The notes beneath the pieces are model-generated. The model was given only the letters and a program-made list of their open reading frames with translations, was not told the DNA's origin and ran no database searches. The translations under genes were made by a program, and so were the position numbers. This document shows positions 8,806 to 19,088 of a stretch of 64,000 nt of DNA, piece by piece (positions within the stretch are counted from its first letter, which is position 1; every line of letters starts with the position of its first letter). Source of the DNA: Arthonia radiata. Taxonomy: Eukaryota; Ascomycota; Arthoniomycetes; Arthoniales; Arthoniaceae. The DNA lies in the NCBI GenBank assembly GCA_002989075.1, contig PSQN01000015.1, forward strand, positions 558,001-622,000. The letters run 5' to 3'.

Positions 8806-10851
8806 ATGGCACGCCTCAATGAGCCACCTGCGTCCGCCGAGTCTCTCGAAAGTCTCAAACGCCGCTTTGTGCGCCAAAACCGCGATCTCGCGCGCTCCAA
8901 CTCCACGCAATCCGTGAAGATCCGGCAGCAAGAGTCTGAGATCTCTCATTTGCTGTCTGAAAATGCATCACTTCGCCAAAGAATCTTACAGCTAGAGAAC
9001 GAGCTTGCGTCGTCTTCATCTGACGACATCAGAAGTGGAGTAGACGCTCTGCGACAACGGCTAAATGCGCAAATACGAGATTTCACGATACAGGTCAATG
9101 GCAGTCTGAGTGAGCTTGGAAATCTGCAGAAGAAGCCCAAAAGGCGGAAGAGCGATATTGTGAAAAGTCCGAAGCGAAGTCCAGCGAGAAGGGAATGGAA
9201 GAACACCAGTACGCTGTGTGAGGTGTTGGCGAGCCAGGGACAGACCATGCCTACGATTATGGAGGGCAAGCATTTCCCGCGGCGGACGTTGGGTGCTGAA
9301 GAGATTCAAGAGTTGGCACGAGAAGATCCGTTGGATTTGCGGGATAGTCCAGAGGTGCAACGGCCGATCACGTTCTTAGATCGTGAAGCCGATGCAAGAA
9401 GAGCGGAACCGCGATCGGATGAGCAAACGTCACCGCAGAAAAACGACGCAGATATCCTGGGCAGTGTCGAGATTCGACGGAAGAGAAGACATAGCAGTCT
9501 CCTTTCCGAGACCTCAGACTCTGGCGACACATCACAACACCCCCTCAAAGCCGGCGCGAAACGGAAACTCGCTATACCCAGCCAAAAGCTCGAACCGCCA
9601 GCGCAAGTCTCACCACAGCGCCGTGTTCTAGGCGAGAAGAGCATCAACACCGACCCTGTGGTCTCGCCCCGCAAAGCCCAGTCACCAGCAAAAAAGCCAC
9701 TCCCTGCCAATCCCGCTGCACCAGCCAAGAAATCAGTAACACCGATCCTCCAGCCCAAACCATCCATCGAAAAGCCGCCAGAGGTAATCGACATCCACCC
9801 GGACGACGATGAGTCCATCAAGACCGAGCCCATCACGCCCGCCGCGGGCCTCTCCATCTTCTCACCGCCCAGCACCCAGCCGTCCACCAACGATGGACCC
9901 AAAGGCAGACCAGCAACGCCGCCGCCTGCAAGTGACACCGGATCACTAGGCAGAGGCTCCAGACGCTCACGCCCAGCTGTATCGTACGCAGAGCCAAAGC
10001 TCAACGTGAAGATGCGGCGGCCAGGTAAGGAGATGGCGGATGCTGTATCCGTGAAAAGGGAGGGGAGCGTGAGTAGGGATAGCCAAGGACCCCCGGACGT
10101 CGATAGTCAACGAATCGTTCACATTAAGCGCGAATCCGCCTCTGCAAAGGCTGGTGTGGAAGGTGGCAGCGTGGATGATCTGTTGAGCCCTTCGCATGGG
10201 CGGGAGAAGCCAGCAAGCGAGCCGAATGGCTTGAATGCGGTGATGGCGGATCTCATCACAGTGCCGAAGACAGCAGAGGCGAACGACACGAGGAGTGATA
10301 TGCCTGCCGAGAAGGAACGAACCACAGAGGAGTCACAAACCGCGGAAGACATCTTCGAAGTCGCTGCGTCGCCACCGAAGAAGCCAATGGTCTTCCCCGA
10401 CCCAAGCCCTGAGGGGTCAACAGCGGCCACCTCTGGCTCGTCTGCACCCACTCGCGCGAGCTCGACAAGACGGACGAGCAGCGCTACATGTTCTGCTCCA
10501 ACTTCGACGTCTGCATCGGTAGCGCCGAAACGCACCAACGCGTCCGCACCGACTGATATAGGCATGAGTGGTTCCCTAAGGCGCGGGCGCAGACAGACAC
10601 TAGCATCTACAACTAACAGCGAAAACGCAGCCGCGATCACACGGCCGAGTAGTGTAGCGAGTGGGCATGTGGTCAAGGAGTTGGGAAGGACTAAGAGTGT
10701 GTCGTCTTTGGGTTCAAGGGATAAAGAGAAGGTAGGGGACGCGGCGAAGAGTAGCGGGATCGGAGGGAGCGCCGGCAGTGGTGCGGTGGGCAATGTGCGA
10801 GCGGAGAGGGCGGCGAGGATAGCGGAGAGGAGGCGGAGTATGATGTTGTAG
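8806..10851 (+). CDS. SGO1: Shugoshin, centromeric cohesin protector
   Basis: A single-exon frame of 681 aa. Residues about 10-90 form the N-terminal shugoshin coiled coil (ESLKRRFVRQNRDLARSNST, then KIRQQESEISHLLSENASLR), the segment that dimerises and binds PP2A-B'. Near residues 385-405 lies the C-terminal basic shugoshin motif (SRRSRPAVSYAEPKLNVKMR), used for histone H2A-phosphate and chromatin binding. The region between them and the tail are disordered and rich in Ser, Pro and Lys, with many SP/TP sites, as is usual for this fast-evolving family. Shugoshin protects centromeric cohesin and helps sense kinetochore tension. It shares a promoter with dad2, another chromosome-segregation gene. 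The call rests on both diagnostic motifs in the right order. Confidence 0.93.
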   Translation: MARLNEPPASAESLESLKRRFVRQNRDLARSNSTQSVKIRQQESEISHLLSENASLRQRILQLENELASSSSDDIRSGVDALRQRLNAQIRDFTIQVNGSLSELGNLQKKPKRRKSDIVKSPKRSPARREWKNTSTLCEVLASQGQTMPTIMEGKHFPRRTLGAEEIQELAREDPLDLRDSPEVQRPITFLDREADARRAEPRSDEQTSPQKNDADILGSVEIRRKRRHSSLLSETSDSGDTSQHPLKAGAKRKLAIPSQKLEPPAQVSPQRRVLGEKSINTDPVVSPRKAQSPAKKPLPANPAAPAKKSVTPILQPKPSIEKPPEVIDIHPDDDESIKTEPITPAAGLSIFSPPSTQPSTNDGPKGRPATPPPASDTGSLGRGSRRSRPAVSYAEPKLNVKMRRPGKEMADAVSVKREGSVSRDSQGPPDVDSQRIVHIKRESASAKAGVEGGSVDDLLSPSHGREKPASEPNGLNAVMADLITVPKTAEANDTRSDMPAEKERTTEESQTAEDIFEVAASPPKKPMVFPDPSPEGSTAATSGSSAPTRASSTRRTSSATCSAPTSTSASVAPKRTNASAPTDIGMSGSLRRGRRQTLASTTNSENAAAITRPSSVASGHVVKELGRTKSVSSLGSRDKEKVGDAAKSSGIGGSAGSGAVGNVRAERAARIAERRRSMML

Positions 10852-11395
10852 GTAGCCAGGGTTGTACGAACGTGTTTGTGTGAAAGTGAAGAGGGGGGTG
10901 GTGGAAAGAGTTTGGATGATTGAATGAAGTTATGAGATTGACACTCGCTTCTTGATTCTGTGTACTGTGATGCGTTCTGTGACAGACGTGACGTGACTAC
11001 GTGTCAGGCTTGCAAAAAGCAGAAATTAAAAGACAGTGAAAGGATTGACTGTTTATGTGATTCGAAAGCATGTCTATGTGTCTATGGTGTTGTTGGCCGT
11101 CGCTATGCATATGCTATGCTGTTCAGTGCCCTTGCTGTTTCGCTCGAAAGCAAATCTATGTGTTGAAAGTGTTCGTTGCCGTCCCGTCGCTATGCATTTG
11201 TGCTGTTGTCCAGCTTTTTCACCGTTGCGTCAGACAACAGAGTTGTGTCATTGTGAAACGTTTCCCGCCGGTGCTGTGCTACTCCTCCTTCGCGAATATG
11301 TGTTTGGATGTGCGTCCACGGATCTCCCGTGATAGCTTGGTTGAGTCATCCTCCACCGATGGGCAGCCCTGCCCATTGTTGCTCGAAACTCTCAT
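10852..11395. other. Convergent 3' region with an imperfect tandem duplication
   Basis: About 540 bp between sgo1 and ccp1. I see no gene. An imperfect direct duplication with an 82 bp period begins near 11060 and 11142 (listed separately). Confidence 0.5.
11058..11222. repeat. Imperfect tandem duplication, about 82 bp period, 2 copies
   Basis: The block starting TTCGAAAGCATGTCTATGTG near 11061 recurs as CTCGAAAGCAAATCTATGTG near 11143. Both copies continue into a GTTG-CCGTC segment and GTCGCTATGCAT. The copies have diverged by several substitutions and small indels. Confidence 0.55.
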
Positions 11396-12618
11396 TCACT
11401 TTGGAGTCTCCTCGGCCTCCAGCGTCTTGAACCTCATCCTCGCCTCCTCGCCCGTCTTGAACGGCACACCCAGCTCGAAAAGCGTCTCCAGCACCTTGCT
11501 GAAGTCCGCAAAGAATTTTTCCCCATCCTTCGCGTACGTTTCGACCCACGATCGGAACCCCTTGTCTTGCACCAACGCCATGTCCGTCGGCAGCATCATC
11601 AGGCTCTTGGTGGTCTTATCCTCGTACTGCTTCGGCCCGCGCCACTTCTTCCACTCCCACTGCTCCTCCATCAAGAGTCGGTAGTAATCATTGGTGACTA
11701 CCGTCGGACTGAACGTCCACGGCCCCTCGAACCCACTCCGGTCCGTATGACACCGCCCCAACGCATGCGCACCAGACAACGCGACGATCTCCTGATCGCC
11801 AAACCCCATCCGCCCAAAGATCGCACGTAAGTGATCCTGCCCCTTCGCGCCATCCGGCAAACGTCCGTCAGGTGTGCACCAGCTCGCATCTCGATCACTG
11901 CGTCCAGGTCTCCACGGGATGGTCGGCCCGCTCATCTCCTGGATCGCGCAGACAGCGCCGAGCGTCCAGAGGTCGGAGTAGGTGATCCAGGGGAAGGCGG
12001 CGTGCACGGGCTCGAGGAAGTCTTGTGCGGCTTTGAGGCCGGCGTTGGCGCCGTGGTCGTTCTCGGGGGCGAAGCGCATGGTGGCGCCGTTGGAGCCGCC
12101 GGTGCGGGTTTGGGCGTCGTAGGTGCCGGAGGCGTCTGAGTGTGGAGTGTTAGTGATGAGGAGTGTGGGGAGGATGGGATTGGTGGAGATGACTTACGCC
12201 AGGCGAGACGGAGAAGGACAGGGCCATAGGAACCATCGTCGTAGGAGTCATGCTCGATTAGGCGGCGGGCGATGGCGTTGTAGACGGCTTGGTAGTCGGC
12301 GAGCTGAGGATTGGTGGTGGTGGGCTGGTTGTTGGGTGACTGCTTGGTCGATTGCGAGGTCGTTTGGGCCGCGGGAGAGGCTGAAGGTGAGTTGAGGGTG
12401 TAGAGATAGTACCCTGCGCCGCCGGCTGCAGTGAGGCCGATCAAAGAGTAGAGGGCGGTTCGACTGCCACTGCTGGGAGGTTTGGCGGAGTCTGCATATC
12501 CATGCCTCCCGATCAGCTGCAGAGTTCGGCGAGGAACGAAGTGAGTCGAGCGTGGAATCGCTGTGTGAAGCGGCGTCGAACGCGCGAGCCGTGTCAGGAA
12601 ACGAGTCGTAGTGGCCAT
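11396..12618 (-). CDS. CCP1: Cytochrome c peroxidase, mitochondrial
   Basis: Two exons (12618-12198, 12135-11396) around a 62 bp intron (GTAAGT donor, CTCAG acceptor) encode 386 aa. The N-terminus is Arg/Ser/Thr-rich without acids, and a hydrophobic segment follows near residues 52-75 ([20 protein letters not shown]), the bipartite targeting signal for the intermembrane space. The intron falls inside the distal heme site: Arg137, Trp140 and His141 come from RLAW joined to HASG. The proximal His264 is in [11 protein letters not shown], and Trp280 in FEGPW matches the residue that carries the radical in yeast. A conserved LPTDMAL Asp follows. The enzyme reduces hydrogen peroxide with electrons from cytochrome c. 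Length and residues are intact. Confidence 0.96.
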
Positions 12619-14481
12619 GTTGCAGGCGTGCTGTGGTCAGTACGAAGGAAAGAGAAGCCGAGAGCTAGGCAAAGGTGCAAAGGAGTGTTTCGGTGAGGCA
12701 ACGAGAGGAAGTCAGGCAACGGGAATGACCGGTGAACGGAAAATTTGGTTACGAACGCTCGGCGCACGTGGCCAGCTGGAAGGAGAAAGAGTGATGATGA
12801 TGGAAAAGGGAAGTAGTCTCTTGAATCACTACCGGAAAAGGCATTGCTAAGCGTGAGCAAGAGATTGAAGGTGAGTGAGATGACGGGACTCTATCAGCGA
12901 CCGTTTTCATCGGATTGCTTATCCTCCTATCACTTCCCTCATCGAAAGACACACTGCTCCCCTCACAGCGCATCAATCGGACAGCCATGCTCTCATGAGC
13001 AAAACAAGCTCACTGAGGGCCGAGCAAATTAGCCAAGCGTTGAGCCTGCGGAATACAACTCATGCAATCGACGTCCGCGATATTTCAAAGATGCAAGGAA
13101 TATCATCTCCGATCTTCGGAATCTTCGGACCGGCGGGTGCTGCCGCCGCTAGTTCTCCGCTAGCGTAGAACCCCGATTGTGTCAAACCCGTGCTTCTTCC
13201 CTGGCAACCACTCAATGCTCAATTTCGCCCACAATTTCAAATTTCAAATCGAAGGCTCAACAGTGTGGAAGCGTCGTGATCTGTGAGACTTTTGTTGATT
13301 CCAGCACAGAATGACGCTAATGCTCTTGGCGCTCCCTGAAGAGGCTTTGAGCGGATGGAGTCCTCGCAGAGAGTTTGTACGAGCAGCAATGGATGTCTTA
13401 CAATGATAGCTAAGCAGGCAAGTACAGCTGTGAATCTCAAATCTCCTTTCAGTTAATGTTTCGGACGACGAGGAGCAAAGAAGTCGCTGCTTGCTTGCTT
13501 TCTGACTTCACGCTCCCTTCATCCTGCTCCTTCCTCAAGGCGTTTGTTCCCCGCCGCTTTAGACCCATGCTAACTCCAGCCATGAAGATTGATTTTGAAG
13601 CGTCGCTGCTGAGCAATTATTTCTGCAGACAGCAAGATCTGAATTATCACATAGCTTCCAGCTAGTTTTTATCATGACAGGGTTGAAAGCCGCACTCACC
13701 ACCTTATTGCTTTGAGACCATCCCTCACGACGTCACCGAAGCAGATATCAAATACTGCGTTGTCCCAGAGCATCGCACGCTCAAATCTCTACGAGGTAGT
13801 ACAGCTGACCCTCTAGACTGCTCTTTTGGCCCCGGTAGAAGGGAAGCACGCTAGAGGCAGCTCTTCACTCAACGAGTATAGCTTCATGCACACTTCTCTG
13901 ACCTCTTAACACAACCGGCCTCGCCCCTGGACTGAGTGGCCACTACTCAACACAAGTAGGGAGTGGCGCCGCTTGAAGCTAGGTGTCATTTCAGCCGCAA
14001 GCGGTTGCATCTGCACAGAACGCTCTCCGCCGCAGCGTTTCGAAGCCGCGCCTGCATACTCGGCCCCAGGCTATGCCCAGCGTCGTGAAAAGAACGATGG
14101 GCGCTGCAGTGCAAAGCCAGTCCGAGTTTTGCTGTAGGTGCCTAGCGAGTTTCCCCTTCGAGCAGCGTTTTCACACCAGTATCTTGGTGCGCTTAGAACT
14201 TGCGTTGCTGTCGAGCCGCACTTGTAATGGCTTTGGCCCTAATTTTACACCACCATGCATTCCCACGCAAACGCTCTTCGCCCTCGGGTAGCATGTCGAC
14301 TGTAGGTCGAGACTGCAATGGCTGTATATTGCAGAAGATAAATAGACATTCTCACCCTCCTCTAAGTGGTTCATCATCAGGCAAATATTTTACCCCTCTC
14401 GTATAACCTAGTCAGCATTTGCATATTGTATCAGTAGTTCTGCCAACAAAGTCTGCAATTACTCTTACCAGTAAAAGCACA
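12619..14481. other. Intergenic, about 1.9 kb, no supported gene
   Basis: Divergent spacer between ccp1 and the GPI-anchored protein gene. Short open frames occur on both strands, but none has recognisable motifs. Promoters of both flanking genes must lie here. Confidence 0.5.
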
Positions 14482-15563
14482 ATGCATACCTCCACTACTA
14501 CCTTCAGCGTTCTTGCTGTCGCAGTCATGGCATCCGCTCAGAATCCAGATCCTCGGATATGTTTGAGCAACCTGCCGGGTAATACTGCAAACATGGGCAG
14601 CCAATACAGTATCCCATATACTGCACCCAACATGAATATGGTTGGTCCGCAGCCATTGCACACAGGAGCTTTACTAATCCGATTGTGAAGCCTGTCAATG
14701 TCGAACTACTTACCGGGTGTCCTAGCAACTGCGTTTCGTCAACCCAACCCATCGAGCATGGCGAGAGTGGCAATTACAACTTCCGACCTGCACAAGCCGG
14801 CTCAGGTTACGGCTTCAAAATCACACAACAGGTTGACGGCAAGGAGATTTTCAACTGGTCTCACGACTTCGCCATCACTGCCGCTACTACCTTTGCGGAC
14901 TCTCCAGTGACGGTGCCGTCAAACTGCAAGGCCAGCAACTCGTCGAGCGCTGTCCCTGGTCCCGCCACACCAAGCGTGAAAACATCAGTGTCTGCTTCGG
15001 TCTCTTCAGTGGTTGTTTCTGCGATGGTCTCATCTCTACCTTACTTATCAGGGACATCCGTCGCCTCGTCTTACGTGGCGTCAGTCGCACCATCAGCAAG
15101 CCTACCAGTCATGCCGACTACTACAAGTACCGGCTCGCCCTCAACTCATCATCCATCCGCACCAGCGTCAGTCGTTTCACAGATCGCCGATAACCAGCCG
15201 CAAGCCCCTGCGCCCCTGCCACCTAGCTACAAGCCATCTGCGCCTGTGGTGAGCCCTTCGACCTCCAAACCCACGACATCAGCTGCACCACCTACCTACA
15301 TAGCTCCCGCAGCGCCCTCGAACGTGTACTCGGGTACTTACTCGATGACTTCGTACGCCACAGCGCCGGCGACCAGTGCACCCACCAGCCACAGCTATAC
15401 CAAGACTACCCCGAGCGAAGTGTACCACACGCCGCCGACTACTCCTACAGGAGCGAGCGGTAGCGCGCCTACTACCTACACGGGCGCTGCTGCAAAGCCC
15501 ATGTTTGGCACGGGTCTTGCTGGAGCTCTTGTGGGTGTTGCAGCTGTCTTTGCTTTATTGTGA
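14482..15563 (+). CDS. GPI-anchored Ser/Thr-rich cell-wall protein
   Basis: Two exons (14482-14640, 14691-15563) flank a 50 bp intron with a GTTGGT donor and an ACTAAT branch sequence (phase 0), giving 343 aa. A signal peptide (MHTSTTTFSVLAVAVMASAQ) is followed by a domain of about 130 residues with conserved-looking cysteines (RICLSNL, LLTGCPSNCVS, VPSNC) and a YGFKITQQVDGKEIFNWS strand pattern. Next comes a Ser/Thr/Pro/Ala-rich stalk of about 170 residues, then a small-residue omega region and a hydrophobic tail (LAGALVGVAAVFALL). That layout is typical of fungal GPI proteins placed in the plasma membrane or wall. No enzymatic motif is visible, so the role is unknown; adhesion or wall structure is plausible. 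Confidence 0.82.
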
Positions 15564-15916
15564 AGATGGGCCCAGAAAGAAGAAGTGAACATAGCCGCAG
15601 GTGAAGTACCACAGCGTTGGCATTCGATGTTATCCGGCGTACGTCAGGGCGTTCAATTTGATAGCCTCGGTGTAAAACTCCATGTACATACAGGGTAATA
15701 GGTAGAGCACAATAGATTCAGTCAACGCAGGCTTTAAACATCGACGAGGAGACTTCCACCTTCCACACTTCCACGACCGACTTCTCAGGAGACGGTCGGC
15801 AACCGGACCATGTTTCCCCGAATCCCGCCAAGACCATTGACGTTTTGCAGTGCGCGAGGGGCAGCTCCCTACAATAATTTGCTTAATGTTTCCCTCCCTC
15901 CTTCGTCCCTCTGGCG
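15564..15916. other. Intergenic, adenylosuccinate synthetase promoter
   Basis: About 350 bp between tandem genes. The 40 bases before the ATG at 15917 are pyrimidine-rich (TCCCTCCCTCCTTCGTCCC), common in fungal housekeeping promoters. I see nothing else. Confidence 0.45.
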
Positions 15917-17243
15917 ATGGCAACGATAGTACTCGGCACCCAATGGGGTGACGAAGGCAAAGGTAGCACAATCCCCTTCCCTCTCACTACCAACATCCTC
16001 ACATTCCCACACAGGCAAACTCATCGACGTCCTCCTCCACACCACCACCCCACCTTTCCGCCTCTGCGCCCGCGCAGCCGGCGGCGACAACGCCGGCCAC
16101 ACCATCGAGCACGCCGGCATCAAGTATGACTTCCACATCCTGCCCTCGGGCCTGCTCTCCGCGCCCACCGAAAACCTCATCGGCACCGGCTGCGTCGTGC
16201 ACATCCCCGGCTTCTTCAAGGAGCTCGACCAGCTCAAGACCAAGGGGCTGGACACCGACAGCCGCGTGAAGATCAGCTCGCGCGCGCACGTCGTCTTCCG
16301 GCTGCACCAGGTGCTCGACGGGCTCGAGGAGAAGGCGCTCGGCAAGGGCAACATCGGCACGACGAAGCGGGGCATCGGGCCCACGTACGCGTCCAAGGCG
16401 GCGCGCAATGGCATTCGCGTGGGGGAGATCTTTCGGAAGGAGGAGATGGATATGCGGTTAAGGAAGCTGGCGGAGAGTGCGCAGAGATTGCACGGTGATT
16501 TGGGTGGGTATGGTGTGGAAGAGGAGATCAAGGAGTTTGACGCGCATAGAGAGCGGCTGAAGCCGTTCGTGGTGGATCATATACCGCTCATTCGCGAGCT
16601 GCAGCGGAGCGATGCGCCGATTTTGGTGGAGGGCGCGAACGCGTGTCTCTTGGATATCGATTTTGGCACGTATCCGTTCGTGACGAGCTCGAACACGGGG
16701 ATTGCGGGTGCGTTCGTGGGGCTGGGGCTGAGCCCGCACAAGAAGTGGGAGATTATTGGGGTGGTGAAAGCGTATACGACGAGAGTTGGCAGTGGCCCGT
16801 TTCCGACAGAGGATGAAGGCGAGCTGGGTCAGAAGCTGCAACATGAGGGTAAAGAGTTTGGCGCCACGACGGGCAGGCCAAGGAGGTGCGGCCCGCTTGA
16901 CCTTCCATTGCTGCGGTACTCACGCGATATCAATCACTACACTGTGCTCAACTTCACCAAGCTGGATGTGCTGGACAGCTTTGACACCATCAAAGTTGCG
17001 ACTGCATACAAATTGGACGGCGAGGTACTGCCTTCTTTTCCGGACAATGCCATCGACGTGGGTAAGCTGGAAATGGTCTACAAGGAGCTGCCAGGATGGA
17101 AGACGAGCATCACTGGCTGCAAGACGTGGGAGAGCTTGCCGGAGAACGCCCGAAAATACATCGAGTTCGTGGAGCAGGAGCTCGAGGTGCCGATCAAGTG
17201 GATAGGCACGGGACCGGCCAGAGAGAGCATGATTGTACGATAG
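15917..17243 (+). CDS. ADE12: Adenylosuccinate synthetase
   Basis: Exon 1 (15917-15962) encodes only MATIVLGTQWGDEGKG. A 52 bp intron (ACACAG acceptor) interrupts the GTP-binding loop, and exon 2 (16015-17243) resumes with KLIDVL, giving 424 aa, the usual fungal length. The catalytic Asp is in QWGDEGKGK, the catalytic His in GGDNAGHT, and the IMP-binding GNIGTTKRGIGPTYASKAAR and the TTRVGSGPFPTE loop are present. The enzyme joins IMP and aspartate using GTP, the committed step to AMP in the cytosol. The early intron in the P-loop is a good example of a start missed by single-frame reading. No defect is visible. Confidence 0.96.
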
Positions 17244-17425
17244 CACGGACTAGGAGGTAAGCGTCTCATAGACGGGTTTTGATTTTCATAGAGCGGTAAT
17301 GCTGCAATTCCAGATGCGCATAGAAAGATCAACCAAAATATTGGAACACATACACAAGCCAGTGAGTCTACTTCACCATGTCCGCACTCTGTACATGTAC
17401 AATCTCTTTCCATCCCATCCAAGCC

Positions 17426-18788
17426 CTACAGCTTCGACTTCTGCGGCAGTAACTGATAGTCCTTGCTATACGATTCTATAGCCGTCTTATCGATCTCACT
17501 CAGCTCCCTGAAACCAGCGACTTCCATCAAAATATCCAAATCCGCTAAGAAACTCTTCATCACATGTCTTACCCCCGTCTCGCCCATGATGCTCAAACCC
17601 CAGACCCACAAGCGCCCGACGAACACGAACTTCGCGCCCAGAGCCAGCGCCTTGAACGCGTCGCTCCCGTTCCTGATGCCGCTGTCGAACATCACCGTGC
17701 ACTTGCTGCCGACAGCATCTGCAATCTTCTCCAGCGCGTCCAGGCTCGCGATCGCGCCGTCCACCTGCCGGCCCGCGTGGTTCGACACCACGATGCCATC
17801 GACACCGTAATCCACGGCTCTTTGCGCATCCACGACGCTCTGGATCCCCTTGAGGCAGAACGGCCGCCCGCCAGACAGCTCCTTCCACGTCTTGATGACC
17901 CACGGCAGCTTCGCCCAGCTGTGCGCCCGGCCGTGCCATACGTTATCAATCCATTTCGCACCGGCTTCGTTCGGCTGTTTCTTCGCGTCGATGCCGGCTT
18001 CATCCAAGCGCTTCTTGAAGACTGGGTCGGACAAGCCCATGTCTGCGCCAATGCCATGGTAAAACGCATAGTTGGAGGTCGCGACATCGTCGGAGCGCCA
18101 GCCGAGCTGCCATGTGTCCACGGTAAGGATACAGACGTCGAAGCCCGAGTCGACGGCGCGCTTCAGGAGGGAGACGGCGAGCTCGTCGTCGTGCGGGAGG
18201 TAAAGCTGGAAGAAGCGGGGGGCTTTCGAGTAGCCTTCTTCTGCGTGTTCCTGCGGTCGGGACTCGGCGCCCTCGTCACTCGCTTTGCCCACGTCTTCGA
18301 TTGGTTGACTTCCGGCCGTGCTGAGTGCGTAGGGTAGGCCGAGCTCGCCGGCCATTTTCGCGACGGGTAGTTCACCCTGGGGATGGTAGATCTTGTTGAT
18401 GCCGATTGGGGCGAAGCCGATGGGCGCTGGGACCTTGTGACCGAAGATGGTGGTATCCATGTCGCGGTCATTGGTATCGACGAGCATACGCGGGATGATG
18501 CGATGGCGATAGAAAGCTTGACGGTTGGCGGTGTGGGTGTACGAGAGGCCGGCGTTGGAGGAGGCATAGTACCATCCATTTTGGGTGAGCTTGGCTTGGG
18601 CGAGTTCTTCGAGCTTGCCGGGGTCTGAAGCGGTGTGAGTGTTGATAGAGCTAACGGGTTGAAATTGTTAGATGCGTACCAGTGTCGAAGGGAGGAACTT
18701 GGCCTTCGTTGCTCTTCCAGAAGTTTTCGCGTTGGTAAAGGCCCCAGACGGGTGTCTTCTTCTTGCGGTCTGGGTTCTGCCTGTCCAT
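17426..18788 (-). CDS. FMN-dependent alpha-hydroxy-acid oxidase (lactate 2-monooxygenase-like)
   Basis: Two exons (18788-18680, 18624-17426) flank a 55 bp intron with a GTACGC donor, giving 435 aa. After an N-terminal segment including PVWGLYQRENFW and NGWYYASSNAG, the FMN-dependent dehydrogenase barrel follows: PIGFAPIG, YALSTAGS, RFFQLYLP, then GFDVCILTVDTWQLGWRSDD, FCLKGIQSVVDAQRA, SNHAGRQVDG with the active-site His and Arg, and MFDSGIRNGSDAFKALALGA for phosphate binding. There is no cytochrome b5 domain, so it is not flavocytochrome b2. The TWQLGWR stretch and overall pattern match the lactate 2-monooxygenase-type fungal subgroup, so oxidation of lactate or a similar 2-hydroxy acid with oxygen is likely. 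The substrate is inferred. Confidence 0.9.
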
Positions 18789-19088
18789 ATTTGAGAAGTT
18801 GGTTCGCTTGTTGACTTCTCACCGATGTGAATAGGGTTGCTGCGTGAATGTCAGGAAATTTGGACAAAGTAGCAGCCCAGTTAGCGAAGAATGAGATCGC
18901 AATAATGTGCTTCTTGTTCAATGGCTTCAATATGACGTACCAGGTACTCGGGAGGACGGGCCGAGCGAGTCCGATCGGCAAAAAGCTTGAGCTTATTCAG
19001 CTTCCCATCGGCACATCTCTCAAAGCGTGAAGCGTCGACGAGTCTGGTACCATCTCGTCAGCGCAGTAGACATGCTCCAACGACGTTA
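18789..19088. other. Short intergenic region between two minus-strand genes
   Basis: 300 bp that must hold the oxidase promoter and the thioesterase 3' UTR. I see nothing else. Confidence 0.4.

Noticed and set aside
15869-16531. 220 aa minus-strand open frame
   Set aside because: Antisense to the adenylosuccinate synthetase gene; no motif of its own.
17564-18337. 257 aa open frame on the + strand
   Set aside because: It lies antisense to the lactate oxidase-type gene, whose conserved motifs are on the minus strand; it is a shadow of high-GC codon use.
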